Under the pieces are notes generated by a model. It had not been told where the DNA came from. It made no database searches and worked only from the letters and a program-made list of their open reading frames with translations. From Phytoseiulus persimilis (taxonomy: Eukaryota; Arthropoda; Arachnida; Mesostigmata; Phytoseiidae), in NCBI GenBank assembly GCA_037576195.1, contig CM075101.1, positions 38,626,001 through 38,690,000 on the forward strand: 64,000 nucleotides of DNA, written 5' to 3'. The position numbers and the translations under genes are program-made. Positions 25,880 to 37,708 of the stretch are shown here, piece by piece; the stretch's first letter is position 1, and every line of letters begins with the position of its first letter.

Positions 25880-27900
25880 GTCTAACTGGTGCTCGGTTCG
25901 CACCACGGCACAAATACCATTTGTTCATGGTTAAACACATGCTCTCGAACGCGCCTAGCGAATCGGATTCGAGTGTCCTCGCCGTCCGATATACCTAACG
26001 GCTCTCCGTTCGTATGTATGACAAACTGCCAACCGGAGACTACCGCGCTAATGAACCGAATCATGACGGAATTCTCAAAACTCATCGGCACTCTGCGCTA
26101 GGATGAGTACCATGTTTCGAGAGATCGTCGACAGAGGATCAAGGCTTCCAGAATCCCCTCCCGGAGCGCTTGTCAGCTCCGAAACGACGATGAAGTGAAC
26201 CGAGACAACATACTGAGGAAAGTTCCCAAAAAAGAGCTGAGAACAATTTCCAAGAATAGTTCTAAGCCAAGTTCCTAATGCCATCCTAAGCCTGGCTCTC
26301 AGATTGAATGAGAGCCTACTTTCGGGGATGATTTTGAATCGTGGGCCCAAATGGAAGCCGCTCTGAACTCAGAGGAGATGTTTGCATTAGATCCGGAGAA
26401 AGGAGCGAACTCTCGAAGGAGAGGATACGTATCGGGGATAGGATCCCGGATCAGATGACAGAAGCTGCCCAGGAAGCCTGTTTTTTCGTCTTCGTGAGAT
26501 ATGGATTCCGGATTTCCAAAGGCGTATGCAACATCCGTGGTGACGACTCATCCCCGTGAACTCCACAAGCGATGTTTCCCTTCAGCTAGAGGAGCTCAGA
26601 GCTATCCCACCGGAAGTTCCATCATCCAGTCTGCAACGGTCTTCTTCAAATCGCTCGTTTCCATGTGTTGTTTTCCATGTGTGTATAATTGAACCGCAGT
26701 GAGTCGGACTAGATTCGTTTCTACCGGTCGTGAACAGGACACCACCCGGGAAGGCGCGCGATTCTCTCGTTTTTTTTCTCGATTCCTGCATGCAACCACA
26801 GAGAGGATCCAGCGCTCAGGGTTGTGCTGACCGCAACACCCGAGGAACCCTGCTCCGAGGATGCATCCAACGGTTGCGGCACTGTTTGCAACCCGACGTT
26901 CTTGGCAGACGATCTGTTCTGAGTTAGATTGCATGCGTAACGGATCCTGTGGTATGATTATGATCGCGGTCACTGGAAACAAAGTGACGCATGCATCCGA
27001 CCGAGAATCAGCCCGAACTCACGGTACCCGCGCTCGGGGTTCGGAATCACCGGGTTTCTCGCCGTCTTTGAAGAAGCCGCGAGCTATCGTTCCGGAAGGA
27101 TCTCTTCCGGACGAGAAGTCCTTCTGCAGATCGCGTGATGACCGAGTCGTTGAGATGATTTGTACGACGTTTGCGAAGCATAACCACGTTCGCGGCGAGT
27201 TCAATTCCTGTCGCTCGACAATGGCATCTTCGGGTTTCATTCGGGCACTTGAGCCTCAATCCTTGGCAGCTCGGGCAGCGACCTGAGCTCCGTGCCGCAG
27301 ACTGCATAGAGGAGGCAGCAGAGTTCTGCGGAATTAGCGCTGTTCGTGGAAGTGTTCCAGCTCCCCGCTGGAACCCATTGTGATACATCGAGCGCGCAGA
27401 TCGGAATTTATTTAAGCAACTGATCCGCTCCTGGAGTTCCTCTCTTTCAAGGTGAAACAGAAACCATAGACTCCTATGCTAACCAAGTCATCTGAAGATT
27501 AATGTTCCCCGTCAAATAGGCCTCCGTCACACGTTCCACACACATCGGATCCCCGAGAATGTCGTTGGAGAGCCGCCAGGCTCGAGCCCTGAATCACAGT
27601 CCCATGAGCGCCTCCCCCTCACCAGTTTCAGTCGGATGTCGACAAGATCAGTGCCGGAGAGAGATCGAGAGGGTCTCCGATGAAGGGTGACGGATGAGCC
27701 TTGCAGCAGCGGTTCGCTGCTATCGTTGAAACACGGCGGATGGAGATATTAGATGACGTTGATATTCCCGCCGCAATCGACATAAAATTTCGAGTACCCA
27801 TGCTCGACTATGAACGCACGTAGTCGTGTCATGGAATCCATCTCATGTTCGAATATTCCTAGATCTTGAGCCTAGTTAATGTCACGCCCCACAAAAGCCG
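25880..27900 (-). other. No confident gene; weak hydrophobic frames only
   Basis: Minus-strand frames near 26350-26075 (FPQYVVSVHFIVVSEL) and 27240-27020 (WLCFANVVQIIS) are slightly protein-like but lack splice signals and recognisable motifs. They may be remnants of the same receptor-like cluster as 28-33 kb. Confidence 0.2.
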
Positions 27901-27949
27901 TGGATTTGCAATGAATATTTCGATGTCACTCCGCCATCAGGAGCTCGAG

Positions 27950-29800
27950 TCAGCCATCACGCATTTTTATGAGTGCAGCGATGAATTCCGAGAACCTTTC
28001 ACGCGGCTTCAGGAGTGATGCGATCTTGAGAAAAGGAGGATACTCTGACGGGAAGCTCATGCTCTGTCGGCTGCGGAAGCGCTCGGGAAATGAACTGATT
28101 CGATGAGTGCCGACCTCGCCGCCCCCTTTGAATCCGAGTAACAACTCACAGCCGCCAGAAATTCACAAGAGATTAGCGTTAACTCCGTCCGATTTAAGGA
28201 GGGATCGCATGCCGTCGTTCACTCGCGCGACTCGATCACGCTTGGCTCTGGTCATACATTCCTAGGATCCCATACAGAATCCTGAAGCTATTCCCGGTTG
28301 TATGAATCCGAGGAAACCTTCAACTAGAGCATAATTCGGATGCTCCATCACCTCGTCAGCCATAAAATCTTGCTCTCGCGAACAGACTCAGAATGACGAT
28401 CCTTTTTCGTCTCAAAAAGCTTCGGCAGCCGTGTGGGAGCTGATTGTAGGATTGTTCCAAGCGAGGCTGAGTCGCTCCGGGCGCCCGGAATCGCGGGGTC
28501 TCAACGCTGATCTGCGATTGTACGGAGCTATTCCATTCGCAGTTTGAGGGACTTCCGACTCTCAAGCTCCTGAAGGTATATTATTTCCTGTTCGCCATAT
28601 TTTGATCCCGTCGGAGAGGATTGGAGCTCTCAAGCCCCGCGAAATCTCATGGATTTTCATGGAGCCGAGGCGATTTCCTGCGAATCCCGTATTCCCCGTG
28701 GGAGGTTTGTTGTTTACGATGCTGTCGGATACAACGAATCTTGATTCTCACAGCTCTAGCGAGTTTTCTCGCTGCATCGTACACGAGTTCACCCAGAAAC
28801 TCCGCTGGCACCATAGACGGGACAGCCGGCGGATTGACGAATCATGTTGAAGGCGCAAAAACACGATTGAGTTCGAGCTTTAAGGCCATCGAGCAACCAG
28901 AGGATCAACGGTTCGGTTCGGGAAAGTCCACATATTGCGAGAATAACCGAACTGGCTCCCTTAAACACCGTCGTCATGAGACACAACCTGAAATACTAGG
29001 GTTCGTCTTGAGCTTCTCTGACAAGCTATTGATTTTTATGAGCCGAGCAAGGATTGATACAATACGCGCCATGGCTCGTAGGATTTACACAGACTGATTT
29101 CAACAGACTTCGAAATGGAGGACCCCCAGTTGATGGATTCACCCTGATGGGTGATTCTCTCAGGGAACTCGAGAATTCCTTCCGCTCGATCGAGGGATCA
29201 GATCCATCCCTGTGGAAAAATCTCCGCTTCCAAAATCGACACCCCTCCGGAAGGTATAACCCAGCGAAAGCTCAGGGTCATGGAGTTAGGATAGGCCACG
29301 GCTGAAGAAGAATGAGCTCGATTTTCGGTACAGACTAGAAGATCCTCTCGAAATTGCTGAGCTTGGGTGTATGGCGAATTCCTCAAACAGAGATGTACGG
29401 AGAATGCATGAGGCGATCCTGTGGGGCACGGGGTAGTCTTGCCTTGTTAGGCCTGATCGCGTCAAATCGGATCAAGCCTTCCAGATCATCGTGGATCCTT
29501 TCCGGGAACAATTTCGCTGTGTTTCGTTTCGCAAAACTGAGGTCTCTTGACTGACATCGACCGGGGATAAAGGCAATCACGACGTATGCGGTCGCGCAAC
29601 AACAGCGACTTTCTCGAGGTGCGAATGCAAGGGAACGAATTGGGAAGATTTCTCCGCTCTCATTCGAGCACTTCAAGAATGTGGACCCATTTTGAACCAG
29701 AGCAAGAGAGCCCGGTCGAAAGCGCAGAACTGGGCTCATCGATGCTCGGGAGGATACTCTGAAGATCCTTTCATAGCGAGCCTCACGCATCGCGATCCCC
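27950..29800 (-). pseudogene. Membrane-receptor-like exon fragments (second possible chemoreceptor copy)
   Basis: At 28986-28860 a minus-strand frame reads VFKGASSVILAICGLS, then a helix-like LILWLLDGL. This pattern (KGxxxxV, small residues, R/N, acidic, hydrophobic) resembles FVKGGAALVAHSWIMRNQE in the 32.6-33.1 kb frame. At 29605-29560 a short frame ends ATAYVVIAF, resembling ATSAYVVLKF at about 30925. The fragments are not joined by a clear exon chain. They could be parts of decayed tandem receptor genes or chance. I give no symbol. Confidence 0.22.
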
Positions 29801-30829
29801 GCGCACGTACGAACGCAGGGGGGGGGGCAGAGTTACACATGGCGTTCGTCACAGGCGGGGTTCGTTATACGATGTCAGATTTACGTGTTTCCATGGTTCG
29901 ATATGCGTGGAACTCTGGAGTCATTGATTGTTGCCCGATCAGTTCATTGGACGGCACCTGGGGAGCACGTCGAGCCGGAACGCATCAGCCTCAACAAACT
30001 CGCCCGGCTGAAGACTTCGGGCAGGGAGAGGAACACAAAAAGGTGGCGAAATGCGCCGGCGGTATCAGAGTACAGGATCGGGGACGACGGCCTGAAACAA
30101 GACCGCGTATCGTGTATCAGGGTCTGTGTGGGACGATACTGCAGGGAATAAGCGGAGCATTTAGCTTTGGTGGAGTTTTCCACGGTGTCAACCTTTCCGT
30201 TTGATGATATGACGGTGCCGCTTACCATAATGAGGCAAAGCCTCTTCACTCATGCCTCACTGCATGATCTCTCGACGAAATCAGAACAGAGAAAAGGGTC
30301 TGAATTTCGACCCTCTTCAAAGTCAATGGTGAGTGGGGTGAGAGCGATCTCAGGACCCTGTCAGACCCTCGCTAATCTCGCGGCCTCTTCGCTTGGTTTG
30401 GAGATTTCCCAACTTCTGCTGGAGCTCGGTTAGGGCCCAGAATTCGGTTCTGCCTCGCTAGACTGACTCAGCTCGGGCTCCCGACAGGCTACGTTCCTCT
30501 CTGCTACCCTAAGTGCTTCACCTCCAGCGTTCGGGTAAATGAGACATTCCGGTCGGGCGTGATACTGAAGTAATTCCGCTATCAAGAATCGAAGCGCGAT
30601 TCCTTCACTCATGAAATATAGGAGATTTCATATAGCAGATTTATTCTCACCTGGCGAACAGCCGAAGTTTTCCGCGAAAAATCAAACGCGTGACAGTTTT
30701 AAAAACGCACTGACGATGCCACTGTTTCTCCCACGTGAGACGAAACTCGCGATTGGCGCGGTGAACAGGAGGCACGGTCTTCCCGCAACTGCTCAGGATA
30801 CTCTGACGAGGATGCCCTGAGCAACAAGT

Positions 30830-33091
30830 GCGCGTATCTCGGGCGCCCTCTGGCGAGCTTTCCAAAACTCGAGTGTGATCAGTCCGTGGTGAGTTCTTAG
30901 TCTCCGCGAGAACTTCAAAACGACATACGCTGACGTCGCATTCGCACTCGATGAAGGCAAGAAACCTTCGTTGCGGCCGAGTGGAACGCCTCTGATGCTC
31001 TCCATCCGGCTTTCGTTCGTCATCTCATCCTGGCCTGAGGTTTAGGCATGACAACCTGTAGCTCCAGGAGTGTCAAACGGGATGCGAAAAACCGGGAGGT
31101 TTCCGAGACCAGAGCACGTTTGCAAAGACATCAAGAATGTTGTTCACTTTTCTGAACGATTTCTCCCTGACCTCGCCGGTTGATGCTCGTTCTTTCGCAT
31201 CGTGCCCGCATTTCCACCGGAGAACATCGACTGAGAGACCGTTTCGCACATTCGACGCACCGAAACGATTCACCCTTCGTACGCAGCCGCGACAGTGGGA
31301 GCTCATTCTTGTGGAGGCCTCTACTAATACCGGGCGGACTCACAAGGGCGCACCAATCACAGTATTTTTGTTCAGCAAACTTAGTCGAACTCGTCTGCAC
31401 GCGAAAAAAAAACGTCACCCACGAGCCTTCCCCGCGAAGCTCGAATGAGAATCGCGTATGTGAGAGCTGCCGATGGTATTGCGATCCCGCTCCTCAACCC
31501 CATACATCCTCCGATCCAACCAGCGCCCCTTGAATTGTCGTGCGGAAGAGGCGTGAACACTACGTGCCGTATCTCCATGATCTGCGGATATTCAAACAAA
31601 CAAAACCATTAGACATCTAATGCTGACTCAGCTTCTGCAAATGTCACGACGAATGCCAAGAACTGTCGTCGAAAACACATCGGGCTCTCGCAGCGGAGTT
31701 CTGTCCCCTTCCCTAAAAAATCAAGAGATCCGAGCAGCTCCGCCTCGCCGAGTGATCAGATGTACTTGGTTGTATCTTAGTCTGTTGTGGACATGGGATC
31801 AGTTCCACAAATACTCTTAGGAGATCAAATGCAACGGATCTCGGTGCCGGAGAACGACTGTGATAACCAGACAGAAACAAATAATTCAAAATGGACTGTG
31901 ACCAAACCAATTTGACGAGCGAGCACGGGAACAGCGAACGCGGCGAAGGAATATTTTGCTCGCGGATATGATGTATCGACCCCCAGTAAACGCAGCCCCG
32001 AAGAACAGGAAGATTTCCGATGCGAGAATCATGCTCCATTGATCGTCGAGACTGAGGAGCGCCACTCTGCCGGTGGCTGCTGTCACCACGGTGCAGTGGA
32101 GGCAACTGGACGCCAGCACCGGAGCCGAACACCAGGAGGCTATCCAACATAGTAGACTGTCGGCTTTGCTCACGAAGCATCTGCAATAGGAGAGAAAGCA
32201 ATGACGACCCCACTGAAATCGGAGAATTATACAGGCTGTGTCTGCCTATCCGTCTCCGCTTGCTTTCGAATGAATGAGTGCTACGATCTCCCGCGAGCTG
32301 CGATCAGTCGGCAACAATTAACAGAGTTCTCTCCGGGCCCTGTCCATGTCTCCCAGACAGAGGCAGTCGTCACCGCTCCAGGACCCGCACTTTGGTGCAC
32401 TCGGACTCAACAAACCTCCCGCGGGCGACATTTTTCTGGATGTCGGAGAGTTCCATTTGGGCGCTCGCAAGCTCACATCGACACCGGCCGTGCTCGACGG
32501 AAGTCGGGCATTCGTCTACAAGCTCCGCGAATTCCCAATCGAGTTTGACGAGGATCACCGCAACAAGAGCTAGGTGGAAAATTCAAGCGAAAGAACGTCC
32601 AATGCAGTTCATGAAAGCGAGAGCCCAGCCGATTTTGTTCGGATAGAATCGAATATTGACGAAAAGCATCCACGACTCAAAAGCATGAGAATCGTTTCCA
32701 GCAAAGCCAGAGATACGGGAACAAGCGAGAATATCTTCTCTTGATTCCTCATTATCCACGAATGAGCCACCAAAGCCGCTCCGCCCTTCACAAAGTACGT
32801 GGCGCGCTCGATACGTGCCGAAACGTTGCTCACTCGCGTTAGCACTGCGGTAGTGTTGATTTGACGCATGACGTTCGCAGTCAGAGTGACCACAGTCAGT
32901 GTTCGTCGTAATAGAGTGTTTCTGAGCATCCGGATACCAAACATGCGAGACGGCAGCGCAGTTGCGACAAATGCGTTAAGAATACTCAAGAAGCTGAACG
33001 GAGAGTGACGAGTTCCATGACGCATTGCTCCCGCGGTCGATCCTCGAGTGAAATGCTGCGCCGACAGCTCGCATCGCGAAGCATCCTCCAT
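30830..33091 (-). pseudogene. Multi-pass membrane protein, possible gustatory-receptor-like gene or pseudogene
   Basis: The 33000-32680 frame has coding-like codon use and a run RIERATYFVKGGAALVAHSW followed by RNQEKIFSLVP and a hydrophobic helix. The reading then has to move frame near 32690 (WMLFVNIRFYPNKIGWALAF) and again near 32590 (ALVAVILVKLDWEFAELVDE). An exon behind a good acceptor (TCTCCTATTGCAG) at about 32170 carries two more helices, including ASEIFLFFGAAFTGGRYII. A possible last exon at about 31000-30900 ends ATSAYVVLKF, placed like the TYxxxxxQF end of insect gustatory receptors. Length and helix number fit that family, but the required frame changes suggest a pseudogene or sequence errors. 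It lies upstream of no partner gene on this strand. Confidence 0.32.
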
Positions 33092-33099
33092 TCGGTCGA

Positions 33100-34600
33100 T
33101 CTAGAGATTCAGAGCGCTCAGTCACTCACCATGCAAATCATAGCTCTTCACATGGAGATCACCAGCTCACTGCGCATTATTGTCGTGTTCTATGTTATCA
33201 GACGGGGCCAGACGCCTTCTCGCAGCAAACCTCGATCAAGGCGCTTACAACCCTGGCTCAATGAAGGTAATGCTGTCCATGAGCAGACAGAATGGGTCAA
33301 GCCAAGTGCAACGCATATCAGAGCCGGGTGTTCGATTGGAGACATGTTCCGTCAGTCGTACGGCTGTGCGCTCCGGCAGTCGCAGCCTTCGCCTTGGAGG
33401 ACACTGAAATCGCTGATCCGGTCACGCCAAAATTCGATCCTAACTCGGCTGCAAGAGCGGCGCAAGTATGCTCGGTGCAAGTGAGTCTCTTTGTGGAGAC
33501 TTGTGGTCGATCGCAGATCTGTTGATCCCGTCGACTGACCAAATGAGAACTGAGTTCGAGCCCTCACCCTGCATCGTTACTGATTCTGTGGTCTCGGGCG
33601 TCTCTCAGGGCTTGGCTCTCCAGGAGATTCTCTCAAGAGTCATTCTTCATGACATTGGAATTATTCGGGTCCAGGGATGTCCAGGGACTGAGAAGATGTG
33701 GAGGACTTCTCACCTCTTTCCCGTTGCTCAACTACAATTGATATTCCCAGTGCGATGAAACTCTAACTGAGGAAGTTCCCGCCGCCGCGGAGGCGTCCTC
33801 GGCAGCGATGCTCACGTCTTCAAACCAGATTCCCAGCTTGAGCGGCTGAGCAGGGCAGACGGGCCCAACGAGCTTGAGCCAATCCTCTCCATCATCTGAG
33901 GGGATCATCTCTGAGGTTCAGTTGATTTTCACCAGGTATTCCAATTCTACTCGGTTCTACAGCAACTCACATTGATTTCGGAAATAACAACGTGGTATGC
34001 CTCCCCTGCTAAGGAATGATCACAAGTAAGGTCTTGAATCTCGGCGTCGTGCCCATTCACGATTCCGGTGGCGCATGGAGACAGCAAGGTTTTTTTCGAT
34101 AGGGCACTCGAGTTCGGTCTTGCCTTCGATTCAAAGATAGCCCCTTCCTCTGCTCGGGATTGGCAATGTGATGAGCACTGTGCAGCAAATTTTCCATATC
34201 GATACTCGGAACAAAAAGAAACATTTGAACAGAATGAGTTTTATTGAAATACGTATGTCACACTGGAATTCACGATGAATTAATTACAAGGAAAATAGCC
34301 TGCTGATCCATTGAGACTGATCGGTCTGCTCACGCCCTGCTCCCTCATCCTCTCAGTGATGTCAATGTCGGATCGGAAGGATCCTGACACCCTCGAGGTG
34401 AAGTGAGAGCCTTTCAAAGTTTCGAAGGAACGAGGATGTTCCCACCTTATGTCTGAAGTCATTCGCATATGCGCCTCACTTCTGAACGGAGCAGTCCGCG
34501 AGAAGAATTCCTGAATTCAGTCCCCTATGCGGCCTTGTTCCGGCCGAGAAAAGTCATCATCCGCTTGGAGCGCCGCGAAAAAAATCAAGGTCGGTCAAGT
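33100..34600. other. Intergenic stretch between the receptor-like fragments and the ionotropic receptor
   Basis: I see no coherent exons on either strand. It holds an AATAAA signal on the minus strand at 34240-34245, which would suit the 3' end of the ionotropic-receptor gene. Confidence 0.5.
34240..34245 (-). terminator. Candidate polyadenylation signal for the ionotropic receptor
   Basis: Minus-strand AATAAA about 460 bp past the ionotropic-receptor stop codon at 34705-34707. Position fits, but no transcript evidence is available. Confidence 0.4.
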
Positions 34601-34704
34601 CCGCTTGAAGAAAACTACCGTTGTGCCAATAGCAGGCTTGGCGTTCCCTGATCAGGCCACACGGTGAGAGGCTTCGCACGCCTGCAGACATCCATCTAAT
34701 TCAT

Positions 34705-36854
34705 TCATACTCTTCCCAATGATCTATCGTCTCTCACGCAGGAAATTTGCCTGTTTTTAGCGCGTGATCTGTTGCCGTCTGCGATTGCTCCATGTTCGTA
34801 TTTCCTGATCCGAGTAGAATCCTCGGCAGACCTTGATGGTTTCTTGCTTCGATATATCACGCCCTCCAAGAGGAGACAACCGAACGATACAGAAAGTCCG
34901 ATTCCGTACAAGCAAAGGTGGCCGAAAATATCCCCGACCTCTATGCTTTCAGTGAGTTTTCTATCGTTACCTCTCTTACTGCCTGCTGCTAGGGCTTTGT
35001 TCAAGTACAGGGCTATGAGGCCGCCTTCCATCTCGTTACGGATGAAGTCGTTGAAGTATGGCAGCATGAAGCATCGTTTCTGCAGAATCCAACTGCTGCC
35101 AGTGACACTGAAATAGTTTCTGCTCAATTGGAGCTTCTCGTCCAGTTGTGGGCGCGCATCATTGCCAGAATGAAGTTCCGCATGTCAACGAAAGCATAGT
35201 TCAGGCTTCCGTCCACAGCCAAGAACATGCCGCTGCCGCGCTCCTTAGGAAAGTACACCTCCGAGTTGAAGAAATTATTCATGATATATTCCGCCACAGG
35301 ATGATCGTAGGTCTGAAGAATCGCACTACCGAAGCTGGTCTTCTGCGCGCCGGCTTTCATCCTGCCAGCTTTCATTTCTGTCAGAAGTCTGTCGAATGTA
35401 TCAGTGCCGGGAAGGTAGACAGGAACCGACATGAAAGATAGCAGTAGGCTCGAGTACACATGGGTTATAACCATGACGAAGATCCACCACCAAGTGAGAA
35501 GGATCTTATAGCTCAACGTCTGGTACTCTCGGTACCCGTCATGCGATTGCTTCGCCAGAGTCGAAACCAGCATGATGATGTCTGCCGGCGGCAAGAGTCG
35601 GGAGCTTGGCGGAACTATATTTTTGCGACTAAGATGGGGTATAGAAGTGCTGTCGTAGAAACGAACGAAAGCTGTGACGGCCAACGAATACAGAAGTAGG
35701 GATGCTAGAGTCAGTGACCATGAAACGACGTCTAGAGGCCACCAAAGCGCCGAAGGAGACGGGACCTGACTTCCTTTTTTACTCACGAACAAGGATTTCT
35801 CCACGACGAACACTCTCGTGTATTGAATGGCTTGATTCCTGGCATAGGTGTTGCTGATTTCAGACAACGCGAAATCCACAGCTCGATTGAATACATCGGC
35901 TACCATCCCGACCCAGAAGCGATTCCGCCCTTCACCCGAGAGGCTGCCCCAAGATTTGTCTCGATTTTCGCTGAGTCTGTACGAAAAGTTGAGATGCGAG
36001 GCCGAGTCGTTCAGCAGCCATGTCTCAGTGCCTTCCATCGGATAAAGGCGGACCTGGCCCGTTGAGTTGTCCGACCCAACGATGAAGTGCGGAGTACAGT
36101 TCACAAAAGACACCTCGAGCTGTTCTGGAGCGTTGAAACTGAACTCGTAGCCGCGCAGCATCAAACGAGCGACTCCGCAATCTGAGCAGACGGTTTTTGC
36201 AGTCCGGCTCAGGACGAAAATTCCGAATTCGAAGTCAGAATGTTTCAGGTGCAAACTATCGATCATCAAGTCTGCAATCGTAGCGCTGTTGAATGTGAGC
36301 ATGTCGTACAAGAAGATAGCTTGGCAGCAAATGACGTCGATTGTTGTTGTAAGCATCTCGTGTGAGCGTTTGGATTGGTTCACGAAAATGAAACACGCGA
36401 AGTCTACGCGCCTATGCAGGAACGAATATTCGTTGAGAGTTTCCAAAGTTGAATCTATCGGAACATTGTACGCCACCAAGTTGTAGAGGACATCGAACGA
36501 CTCTTCGACATTGAAGCTGGTCCGATTTTCGAATTGCAGGCCAACGGATGCTGCACCGTCGGAGCTCAGAACAATGCTAGCGCAGCTCCGTCTCCCTAGA
36601 TATCTTATGCCGGTGTTTGAATGTAGGATGACGTTCACGTAATTAGAGTTGCCACACTGTCTATCCAGAAGACTAATGAGGTCAGGGTAGCGGTGAAAAC
36701 CAGCCTCGTATCCGCTCCGCATCGTCACAGGAGCACTGCAACACTCCGAGAACATGATCGAACAGAGCACTACTGACCAGTAACACCTTGTCCGGGGATC
36801 GCCTCGTGGTAACGGCATCAAGTAACTCACGGGCATCTGGCAAATCATCCTCAA
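34705..36854 (-). CDS. Ionotropic receptor (IR, glutamate-receptor-related chemoreceptor), with one frameshift
   Basis: Variant ionotropic glutamate receptor; in arthropods such IRs are ligand-gated cation channels of sensory neurons. Order seen: divergent extracellular region and ligand-binding S1 half (36854-35760), TM1 WSLTLASLLLYSLAVTAFV (about 35735-35660), a pore-proximal loop PPADIIMLVSTLAKQ, the next helix TWWWIFVMVITHVYSSLLLS (about 35515-35440), then S2, and a last helix LYGIGLSVSFGCLLLEGVIY (about 34905-34850). The first frame stops at 35124-35126, but the family-like sequence carries on in another frame (LDEKLQLSRNYFSVTG) from about 35139. One frameshift (one base lost or two gained) near 35135-35145 must therefore be assumed. 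The N-terminus is uncertain: an exon at about 37190-36908 may precede it. Confidence 0.85.
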
Positions 36855-36904
36855 GACGGATGATCACAACGGTCGGTGGCGACTGAGGTTTTCCGGAGAC
36901 AACT

Positions 36905-37230
36905 TACTTTTCCTAAATCCGAGAGGGAGCGTTCTCCCGAATTTAGAAAGTATTGGTCAGTGTTCGGGCCTCGACGAGGAGCCTGAAGAAACCACTCTTC
37001 TCGAATCCCGCCAAGCCCGCTCCGAAGGGTTTGCGGATTCAAGTTAGAATAAAGCCGAATAAGGGTGTCCTCGGATCGAACTTCGTCGTTGATTGTAGCA
37101 ACCTTCCGACGGGCAAGGGCCTCTGACGAGCAGAGACCGTTCGATATCGGCTCAAGAAGCCCGCGCTCTATTGAGGGAATCGCGAGCAGGAGAAAGAATG
37201 AAACAACTCCGTGCGAGGATTTCGGGGTCT
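36905..37230 (-). CDS. Possible upstream exon of the ionotropic receptor
   Basis: An open frame with a hydrophobic, signal-like stretch HGVVSFFLLLAIPSIERGLL runs to LSDLGK and a good donor (AAAA then GTAAGT). An acceptor TTTGCCAG lies about 60 bp further along the minus strand, just before the start of the main 36854-35124 frame. Splicing this pair is phase 0 and keeps the long frame open. A different frame over 36850-36680 (RRSPDKVLLVSSALFDHVLG) also looks protein-like, so the true join, or another frameshift, is unresolved. Confidence 0.45.
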
Positions 37231-37708
37231 CACAATGGAGAAGAGTCCAAAGTCTCGACGGCGTGCAGCGTTGTGCCCATGCCGCAACCGACGAGGGCAA
37301 CTGCATTTCTATTGAAATCGATTAGCCCCTACTAGCTGGAATACACCTCACTGGCTCCTCGTAGCGGCATTGAAATAACCTGCTAACATAACTCACGAAT
37401 CGGTTGAACTTGAATGAGGCTTTCATAGCCGCTCCAGGGAGACTGCGATTCGGAGCTCCTCTTCCTACCTAGACATCGCTCGGCAAATCCTACCGATCCT
37501 AATACACAAATCGTGGCCAAATATCAGTTCCCCACGACATAAGGTTACAACATGATATCAAACTCTGTCAGTGACGTAGCTGTCGATGTAACCAAACACT
37601 GCTCCAGAGTTTCACTCAGTTTTGAAACTTTGGGATGTACACGCAGCCGTCGGTTCCGAATTGTTCACGCTTCAAGACCGGGGTACACTATCTCCGAGAC
37701 TCGACCCA

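Larger units (their letters stand above)
18545..25880. other. Region upstream of the guanylate cyclase with no recognisable gene
   Basis: I found no exon set with splice signals and coherent protein here. The receptor promoter and 5' UTR may lie within it. It contains a (CT)n run near 21901-21920, a pure G run at 22748-22771, GGGC repeats near 23450-23470, alternating CG/CA near 24383-24407, and a block of degenerate tetranucleotides at 24870-25330. Confidence 0.5.
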
